Below, in pieces: positions 1 to 4,792 of a stretch of DNA of 7,245 nucleotides. The notes beneath the pieces were generated by a model, which was not told where the DNA came from, searched no databases, and saw only the letters and a list, made by a program, of their open reading frames with translations. This stretch comes from an uncultured Chloroflexota bacterium. GTDB lineage: Bacteria > Chloroflexota > Anaerolineae > Aggregatilineales > Phototrophicaceae. Each line of letters begins with the position of its first letter. Position 1 is the stretch's first letter. The translations under genes and the position numbers were made by a program. The stretch covers positions 1 to 7,245 of the forward strand of contig CALMDI010000279.1 of NCBI GenBank assembly GCA_937864975.1, read 5' to 3'.

Positions 1-528
1 CGCGGTGATCGCAAAGATGCAGGATTGCTGCACCACCAACCAGAACGTCTCGCGCTTGAACAGGAACTGGAAGTTGCCGAGTCCGACGAAGCGCTGCATC
101 GACTTGTTCAGCGTCGCCAGGTGGATCGCGTAGAAGGCCGGGTAGATCACCAGCAGCGCCATGTCCGCCAGCTCGTTAAACGAATCAACCTCGGTAATCT
201 TCAGCCGCAGGTCGATGATGTAATCCGTCCAGTTGTCGCCGCCCTGAATGACCGCGCTGCTGCCGTCGAGCTGGTTGCCCGTCAGCGCCAGCACATTGCC
301 GCCGTCGTCTTCGACCACGTTCACGGTCGCGTTATTAAACGTCCAGCCCGCGAAGCCGCCATCCTCAAAATCGGTGCTGAACAGCACGCCGCCTTCGGGC
401 GTCGCGGTCGTCTCTTGCCCCACGACGCGCGACGACGCGGCTTGAACAACGACGCCGACGAGCAGCATCCCGAACAACAAGCGGACGACGCTGCGCCCCC
501 AGTGGCTTACACGCAACCGATCAGTCAT
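1..528 (-). CDS. Chimeric ORF: signal peptide + LamG-like half-domain joined to MalF/UgpA-type sugar ABC permease (partial)
   Basis: The frame is open from ATG at 528 to the window edge (176 codons, C-terminus missing). Residues 1-37 form a basic start plus a hydrophobic stretch (about 14-33), a signal peptide or anchor. Residues 48-118 read like a LamG/DUF1080-type carbohydrate-binding beta-sandwich: an FSTDFED start, GWTFNN, and a WTDYIIDLRLKI strand. From about residue 120 the protein abruptly becomes the first helix and first outer loop of a binding-protein-dependent sugar permease (ALLVIYPAFYAI, then RFVGLGNFQFLF). That family would place the product in a carbohydrate importer at the membrane. 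The beta-sandwich is incomplete and the permease lacks its own N-terminus, so two genes seem to be joined in frame. A weak AGGGA ribosome site lies at 539-543, 10 bases before the ATG. It could be an assembly join, a real deletion fusion, or an unusual fused permease. The two halves are fairly clear; function of the whole is not. Confidence 0.7.
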   Translation of the reverse strand, partial: MTDRLRVSHWGRSVVRLLFGMLLVGVVVQAASSRVVGQETTATPEGGVLFSTDFEDGGFAGWTFNNATVNVVEDDGGNVLALTGNQLDGSSAVIQGGDNWTDYIIDLRLKITEVDSFNELADMALLVIYPAFYAIHLATLNKSMQRFVGLGNFQFLFKRETFWLVVQQSCIFAITA

Positions 529-587
529 TCGAACCAAGTCCCTGTCACAAGGCGCAGCAAATCAAGTTGCCCCGCGGGGCGGTGGGT

Positions 588-593
588 ATTATA
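588..593 (-). promoter_or_regulatory. -10 box (TATAAT) for the leftward chimeric gene
   Basis: A perfect TATAAT lies on the minus strand 59 bases before the start codon at 528. The -35 is weak: the best candidate is TTGCTG at 613-618, with a long 19-base spacer. A perfect 12-base palindrome, GCCCCGCGGGGC (569-580), sits where transcription would begin and could be an operator or a small 5' hairpin. The gene probably has its own promoter despite lying downstream of another minus-strand gene. Confidence 0.45.
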
Positions 594-690
594 CCGAGGT
601 TCCACGGATGTGCAGCAAATTCGTTGGTAACGGGCGAACCAGCGGAAGCTCAGCCGCTCAGTTTCGAGACAGCATTTGAGAGTAAAATCC

Positions 691-722
691 CTGCGTCTCT
701 GTCCCTCTGTGCCTCTGCGTTA
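691..722. repeat. Degenerate 8-bp tandem repeat (CTGYGYCT-like)
   Basis: Four consecutive octamers are visible: CTGCGTCT, CTGTCCCT, CTGTGCCT, CTGCGTTA. They lie between two minus-strand genes and read as low-complexity pyrimidine-rich DNA with a fixed 8-base period. Similar CTCTGTGCCTCTG-type strings recur between genes in some bacterial genomes, from general recollection. No coding function is apparent. Confidence 0.6.
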
Positions 723-743
723 CGCTTTTGTCTCTCGTCTTTT

Positions 744-774
744 GCTGAAAGCTGACCGCTGACGGCTGAAAGCT
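744..774. repeat. 7-bp tandem repeat (GCTGAMV), four copies plus GCT
   Basis: The units GCTGAAA, GCTGACC, GCTGACG, GCTGAAA are followed by GCT and end directly next to the stop codon (777-775) of the 829-residue gene. The array resembles the heptanucleotide short tandem repeats known from cyanobacteria and other genomes. It is long enough to be exposed to slippage, but it lies outside the reading frame. Confidence 0.7.
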
Positions 775-3264
775 CTAAAATCTCCCCTGCTGCTCCACGA
801 CGAGGCGGTCAAAGCGAATATATCCGCCCACGGCATCGGCATCAACTCGCACCAGCACCGCGTTTTCCGGTCCCAGGTAGGCGGCTGGATTGGCGATTTC
901 GCCAACGCCGTCGTCGACGGTGACTTCGCGCCACTCGTCGCGCAGCCAGTCGTACACGTAGACGGGCAGTCCGCTCGTGCCGATGTTCGTCCGCTCCAGC
1001 CGCACGATCAACCGCTCGACCGTCGAGAGGATGGCGCTTGGCAGCGGCGTAAACCGGAACGTCGCCTGATCGCCCGGCTGCAGCGACAGGTTCAAAGGCG
1101 CGATCTCGCCCATGCCGAGCCGGTCTTCCGCGACCCACGTGAATTGATCCGGCGTAATCGTCACGGTCGTGGTCGGCGCGACGTGTTCCACCTCAAGCTC
1201 GATCAGATAGAAGGTCGTGTCCTCGGAATTCCACGCCGCGCCTTCCAGCGATAGATTCAGCGGCGCGGTACTAGTCCAGCCCGCGAGGTAAACGTCGTCG
1301 CCGCGCCCGGTCGAGACCGTTCCCGCCCGATTGCCGGTGGTATAGGTGTAAAAGTCGGTAATGAACGAGGCGAGAAACATCCGCCTGCGCCGCTGTTCTT
1401 CCAGCGCGGCGTCCGTCGTCACACCGGGCGGAATGTCGTCCTGCCCCAGTACATCGGTCACGGTCTGACCGCCCGCCGCGCCGCCGTAGAAGGTGTAATA
1501 GTAAGACGACAGCCCGAACGAGGTCGGCGTGTAGATCAAGGGCGCGGGCGGCGGATTGTTGGGCAGCAGCAGGTCAAAGGGCGCGCTGTCGCCGGGCGCG
1601 AGGGCTTGCTCAAATGAGAACGCCATGCCACGCGCCAGCAGAACCGGGGTTTCCAGCGTGATGTCGCTGTCGTTCCGCACCGAGCCGCGCACGCGCTGCT
1701 GTCCGAGTTCGTCATCGTACGCCACCGACGCCGAGCCGCCTATCGCGGGCTTGTCGATCACCCCGCTGACACTGAAACCCGCGATAAAGCTGGCGTCCAC
1801 GGCAAAATCGCTCGCCGTGAACACGTCCGACTGTGCAATATCAACCGTCGATTGGACATTCGTGCCAAGCAGGCTGCCACGGTTTACACGCGGAATCGGA
1901 CGCAGCGCGCTGCCGTCCTCCATCGTCAGGGCGTACTGCGCGCGCCGGGGCGAGAGCAGCCCCACCAGCCCTTCGACCGTCGCCTGGTCGCCTTCCGACC
2001 ATGCCCGCACCACACTCAGGCGGCTGAGCGTGGCTTCCGTACCGCGCAAATTGAAGCCTAAAATGTAGGCAAGCCCGCTAAAGACGATGATTAGCGCCGG
2101 GATGGTGAGCCACGCCAGCTCGCGACGATTGAGTCGCGCCAGCAGCAGATAATTGAGCGGACCGATGAGCGCGATATACAAGCCGAGGAATCCGCACAGC
2201 GGCAGCACATCGGGCAGCAGGTTGAAACCGGGCAGAATTTCGGTCGCGCTTGCCGCCAGATCCCAGTTTGTGAAGCCTTCGCCCCACGAGACTCTCGGCT
2301 CGACCGTCGTCTGCAAGGTGACCCACAGGCTGGTCATCCCATCCCAACCCCGCAGCGGCTGCGCGTTCGGGTCAACCGACAGGTAATCCACTGTCCCAGA
2401 GCCGAACGCCCGACGCGCCAGAAGCGGCAGCCCTTCGCGCTCGACCAGCACGCGGGCGTCCTCGTGCAGCCTTCCCGTGGCAACGACCGTATCCCCCGTG
2501 AGATCGGCGTCAGAGGCGCGCAGCCACGTCGCCAGCACGTCCAGGTCGCTCAGTGTTTCGCTGGCTTCGGGCACGAGCGGCAGGAGATCGACCAGTCCCG
2601 CGGCGGTCGGCTGCCACGCGCCGCCGCCCGTGACGATCAGATGCCCGCCGGACAGCAGCCACGTTTCCAGCGCCTGCCGCTGCGGCGCGCTCAGAGCGCT
2701 CGTGTCCGCGTCCGTCATCAGCAGGACATCCATCGCGCTCAAGGCGCTGGCGCGGTCGGGAATATCCTCCACGCGCCAGTTCGTCTGGTAAGCGGAGCCT
2801 GTGCCAAGCGCCGCGCCGCTCATGTCGATGGAGCCGATAGCGGACTCGGTGACGACGACGTACAGCCGATCCATCGGCTGAATTGCCGCGATCACGGCAG
2901 GCTCGGCGGCGACGATCACGCCACCGTCGTCGATCAGTTCCACCCGAATTTGCGTGGCAAAGCTGCGCGCGGTCACGTACAGCGTCACCGTCTGCGTCGC
3001 GCCCGTCGGCAGATTCACGGGCGCGCTGAACGTATTGGTGATTCCCACGCCCGACGTCTCCGGTCGAATGACCAGCCGCCCCTGCATCGGATCACCCTGA
3101 TTGCTCACGTTCACGACGACCGGCAGCCAATCACTCTCGCGGAAGCGTCCGTCGTACCCGGCGCGAACCGACAGATCGATAATTGGAGCCTGGGCGGGCG
3201 GCGCGAAACCGCCCAGCAGGAGCAGAACGCCGATCAAACCCGGCAGCAAACGCAGCGTTTTCAT
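775..3264 (-). CDS. Large exported membrane protein with glutamine-amidotransferase-like region
   Basis: An 829-residue protein without a function I can name. Residues 1-26 are a signal peptide (hydrophobic 9-20, cleavage after AQA). Residues 28-125 look like a beta-sandwich (DWLPVVVNVSNQG). Residues 132-300 resemble the Rossmann-like fold of class I glutamine amidotransferase-like domains (DVLLMTDAD; then LETWLLSGGHLIVTGGG), but no catalytic Cys-His-Glu triad is evident. Two helices follow at about 352-376 and 386-405, joined by a short basic loop (LARLNRRELAW), so both large flanks should lie outside the membrane. Residues 410-829 are beta-rich, with YYYTFYGG at 588-595 and a basic patch EEQRRRR at 622-628. 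Proteins of this layout often occur near ABC-2 exporters or BatA-like von Willebrand proteins, but none is visible here. ATG at 3264 is preferred because the ATG at 3269 stops at once. No clear ribosome site is seen. The extended -10 at 3313-3321 may drive it. Confidence 0.85.
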   Translation of the reverse strand: MKTLRLLPGLIGVLLLLGGFAPPAQAPIIDLSVRAGYDGRFRESDWLPVVVNVSNQGDPMQGRLVIRPETSGVGITNTFSAPVNLPTGATQTVTLYVTARSFATQIRVELIDDGGVIVAAEPAVIAAIQPMDRLYVVVTESAIGSIDMSGAALGTGSAYQTNWRVEDIPDRASALSAMDVLLMTDADTSALSAPQRQALETWLLSGGHLIVTGGGAWQPTAAGLVDLLPLVPEASETLSDLDVLATWLRASDADLTGDTVVATGRLHEDARVLVEREGLPLLARRAFGSGTVDYLSVDPNAQPLRGWDGMTSLWVTLQTTVEPRVSWGEGFTNWDLAASATEILPGFNLLPDVLPLCGFLGLYIALIGPLNYLLLARLNRRELAWLTIPALIIVFSGLAYILGFNLRGTEATLSRLSVVRAWSEGDQATVEGLVGLLSPRRAQYALTMEDGSALRPIPRVNRGSLLGTNVQSTVDIAQSDVFTASDFAVDASFIAGFSVSGVIDKPAIGGSASVAYDDELGQQRVRGSVRNDSDITLETPVLLARGMAFSFEQALAPGDSAPFDLLLPNNPPPAPLIYTPTSFGLSSYYYTFYGGAAGGQTVTDVLGQDDIPPGVTTDAALEEQRRRRMFLASFITDFYTYTTGNRAGTVSTGRGDDVYLAGWTSTAPLNLSLEGAAWNSEDTTFYLIELEVEHVAPTTTVTITPDQFTWVAEDRLGMGEIAPLNLSLQPGDQATFRFTPLPSAILSTVERLIVRLERTNIGTSGLPVYVYDWLRDEWREVTVDDGVGEIANPAAYLGPENAVLVRVDADAVGGYIRFDRLVVEQQGRF

Positions 3265-3312
3265 ACCATGACACGTTTCGACCAGCGCGAGCGATAAACC
3301 ATCGACGGTGCG

Positions 3313-3321
3313 ATTGTAACA
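3313..3321 (-). promoter_or_regulatory. Extended -10 promoter element for the 829-residue gene
   Basis: Read on the minus strand the element is TGT-TACAAT, which fits TGn plus a 5/6 match to TATAAT, 49 bases before the ATG at 3264. No good -35 is seen at 16-18 bases, which is tolerable for extended -10 promoters. An operator-like word, CGAAACGTGTCA (3280-3269 on the minus strand), lies between it and the start codon. Confidence 0.35.
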
Positions 3322-3450
3322 TCTTACCCACGACTTCCGCAGTCCCTTCGATGTCGCATGAGAACCTCAGCTTGTCGCCAAAGCTTGGTAGTGCTTCCGC
3401 AGTCGTCGTTTCGTCTATTCGTATAAAGTGACCGAATTCGTTTGTATCTG

Positions 3451-3479
3451 TTGCGATTGCGCCTGATTCTATTTATAGT
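3451..3479 (+). promoter_or_regulatory. Sigma70-type promoter of the sugar-transport operon
   Basis: TTGCGA (3451-3456, 4/6 to TTGACA) and TATAGT (3474-3479, 5/6 to TATAAT) are separated by exactly 17 bases in an AT-rich patch. Transcription would start near 3486, leaving a leader of about 135 bases before the ATG at 3623. It is the best-spaced promoter in the gap and is oriented toward the binding-protein gene. Confidence 0.55.
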
Positions 3480-3481
3480 AG

Positions 3482-3511
3482 GCGAAAGCGATTTATTAAA
3501 ATGTATTTCGC
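3482..3511 (+). promoter_or_regulatory. Putative operator: inverted repeat with LacI-family-like core
   Basis: GCGAAA (3482-3487) and TTTCGC (3506-3511) form a perfect 6-base inverted repeat with an 18-base gap. Within it, GAAAGCGATTT (3484-3494) fits the GAAA-n-CG-n-TTT core of LacI/CcpA-type operators. The element covers the predicted transcription start, where a repressor would block initiation. No regulator gene is in the window, so the assignment rests on sequence resemblance and position only. Confidence 0.35.
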
Positions 3512-3583
3512 TGGTTTTGTCGTCAGTACGCCGAGGAGGTGGACGCCGCCGAAACGCCGTGGACTGGTTCGCATCTCCAAGCA

Positions 3584-3595
3584 CGAAACGTTGCA
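3584..3595 (+). promoter_or_regulatory. Second operator-like word (CGAAACGTTGCA) in the leader
   Basis: It matches 10 of 12 bases of a typical LacI-family palindrome (TGAAACGTTTCA) and lies 27 bases before the binding-protein ATG. A related word, CGAAACGTGTCA, sits on the minus strand at 3280-3269 just before the divergent gene. The two share CGAAACGT and could serve as paired sites for one regulator, or be chance. Confidence 0.25.
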
Positions 3596-3609
3596 AGCAC
3601 TTAGACAGT

Positions 3610-3614
3610 AAGGA
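3610..3614 (+). promoter_or_regulatory. Ribosome binding site (AAGGA) of the binding-protein gene
   Basis: AAGGA lies 8 bases before the ATG at 3623 and settles that start. A perfect AGGAGGT also occurs upstream (3534-3540), but no start codon lies at a normal distance from it. Confidence 0.7.
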
Positions 3615-3622
3615 AACTAATC

Positions 3623-4630
3623 ATGAATCTCGCACGCATTAAACGCCTTGTCCCCGTTCTCCTGATTGTTCTTGGTATTGGGATCATGAGCCTCGGCGGG
3701 GTGACCGCCCAGGACGACGAGCTGACCTTTGCCATCGTCAGCCATGGCGGCGTTGGCAATCCCTTCTGGATCACCGTCATCAAGGGCATGGAAGATGCCT
3801 GCGCGCTGCTGGATGCCCAGTGCCAGTGGCTGAGCGATCCGGTCGACAACGTGAACGACATGGCGGGCTACTGCGACGACGCGCTGGCGCTCAATCCCGA
3901 CGGCTTGGGCGTCACTTCCCCGAACCCGGATGTCATTCGTGACTGCGTCCAGCGCGCGGTCGACTCGGACATTCCGGTGATTATCCTGAACACCGCCGAC
4001 CCGAACGCGGGTACCGATCAAGCGCTTCCGGCATTGTTCTATGTCGGCGCGAACGAGCGCACGGGCGGACGCTCGAATGCCGAGGCGATTCTGGCGGCGG
4101 CAGCCGAAGACGGCGTTGAGATCACCAAAGTCGTTTGCCCGATCCAGGAAGTCGGTCACAGCGGTCTCGAAGCGCGCTGCAACGGCGTCGAGGACGTGAT
4201 GGCGGAGCGGGGTATCGAAGTCGAGCGTCTGACGATCAACAACAACGCGACCGAATCGGCGGGCATCCTCCAGGACTACTTCGCCGCGAACCCCGACGTC
4301 AACGCCATCACCCTGCTTGGTCCGACCCCGTCGTCAAGCTGGAATCTGGCGTCGCAGGAAATGGGCGTTCCCGCGCGTGGTGAAGAGGGTCACATCTATG
4401 CCACGACCCACGACACCAGCCAGGAAATCTACGACATGATCAAGAGTGGGCGTTTGGTACAGGCGGTTGACCAGCAGCCGTACCTTCAGGGTTTCGAGAC
4501 GATTATGTGGCTGTTCCTCAACAGCCAGTACGAGCTTGCGCCCGGCGGCGACATCCTGACCGGTCCTGGTGTCATTGATACCAGCAACGTCGATGCGATC
4601 ATCGACCTGACCGCGCAGGGCTTCCGCTAA
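3623..4630 (+). CDS. Sugar ABC transporter substrate-binding protein, RbsB-like
   Basis: A 335-residue periplasmic-binding-protein type 1 (RbsB/Peripla_BP_4 family) that would capture a monosaccharide or polyol outside the membrane and deliver it to the permease encoded next. Residues 1-29 are a signal peptide (hydrophobic 10-27, VTA cleavage site). No lipobox cysteine follows, so it is not an obvious lipoprotein. Family landmarks appear in order: first strand LTFAIVSHG with NPFW (46-49), NTADP (123-127) at the hinge and binding site, GLEARCNG with Arg185, the THDTS turn with Asp264, and DQQP with Gln284/285. These align with RbsB ligand contacts by pattern. Six cysteines (60, 67, 84, 108, 172, 186), four in the N-lobe and two in the C-lobe, suggest disulfides. 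Length is normal for the family. The preceding promoter and a downstream hairpin fit a highly expressed first gene. The ligand cannot be told from sequence; ribose, xylose, fructose or inositol are all possible. Confidence 0.92.
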   Translation: MNLARIKRLVPVLLIVLGIGIMSLGGVTAQDDELTFAIVSHGGVGNPFWITVIKGMEDACALLDAQCQWLSDPVDNVNDMAGYCDDALALNPDGLGVTSPNPDVIRDCVQRAVDSDIPVIILNTADPNAGTDQALPALFYVGANERTGGRSNAEAILAAAAEDGVEITKVVCPIQEVGHSGLEARCNGVEDVMAERGIEVERLTINNNATESAGILQDYFAANPDVNAITLLGPTPSSSWNLASQEMGVPARGEEGHIYATTHDTSQEIYDMIKSGRLVQAVDQQPYLQGFETIMWLFLNSQYELAPGGDILTGPGVIDTSNVDAIIDLTAQGFR

Positions 4631-4673
4631 AGCGCAGCCGCGCCAGCGCGCAGAAACTGATCCAGGCTTGTAT

Positions 4674-4703
4674 GAGTGGGGTGGCATTCGTGCCACCCCA
4701 CTC
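4674..4703 (+). terminator. Perfect 13-bp hairpin with TTCG loop after the binding-protein gene
   Basis: The arms GAGTGGGGTGGCA and TGCCACCCCACTC are fully complementary and enclose a TTCG tetraloop. It starts 43 bases after the stop codon and is followed by a weak pyrimidine tract (TTCCCGTTTCT) rather than a clean T run. It may be a leaky intrinsic terminator or an mRNA-stabilising hairpin, giving more binding protein than permease, a common arrangement in ABC importer operons. Confidence 0.75.
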
Positions 4704-4792
4704 TTCCCGTTTCTAAAGCGCTTCATCGCTGCTTGCGGGCGCGTCCGAAAATGATGAACGTTTTTCAACTTAGATGAATTGAGTGCTGGCTC

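Larger units (their letters stand above)
3265..3622. promoter_or_regulatory. Divergent intergenic regulatory region
   Basis: This 358-base gap separates the leftward 829-residue gene from the rightward sugar-transport operon and carries control signals for both. Its centre (about 3410-3510) is clearly more AT-rich than the surrounding genes. It holds the leftward extended -10, the rightward TTGCGA/TATAGT promoter, operator-like words, an 11-base direct repeat (CTTCCGCAGTC at 3334-3344 and 3394-3404) and a long 5' leader before the binding-protein gene. I see no convincing gene in it. The short open frames lack suitably spaced ribosome sites and do not resemble proteins. Confidence 0.6.

Noticed and set aside
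25..630. Plus-strand 201-codon ORF at the left end
   Set aside because: It lies antisense to the recognisable signal-peptide/LamG/permease frame, is Gln/Arg/His-rich without hydrophobic core patterns, and matches nothing I know.
641..658. Hairpin AGCGG/CCGCT as terminator of the 829-residue gene
   Set aside because: The stem is only 5 bp with an 8-base loop and no T tract in the minus-strand direction.
2464..3297. Plus-strand 277-codon ORF
   Set aside because: It is antisense to the 829-residue gene, with Arg/Gln/His-rich shadow composition typical of GC-rich DNA.
3334..3404. Direct repeat CTTCCGCAGTC (two copies 60 bases apart) as a CRISPR or attachment site
   Set aside because: There are only two short copies with no array structure, integrase or tRNA nearby; at most it is a weak regulatory repeat.
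3442..3642. 66-codon ORF in the leader before the binding protein
   Set aside because: It starts at TTG inside the promoter, has no ribosome site and overlaps the real start; its composition is not protein-like.
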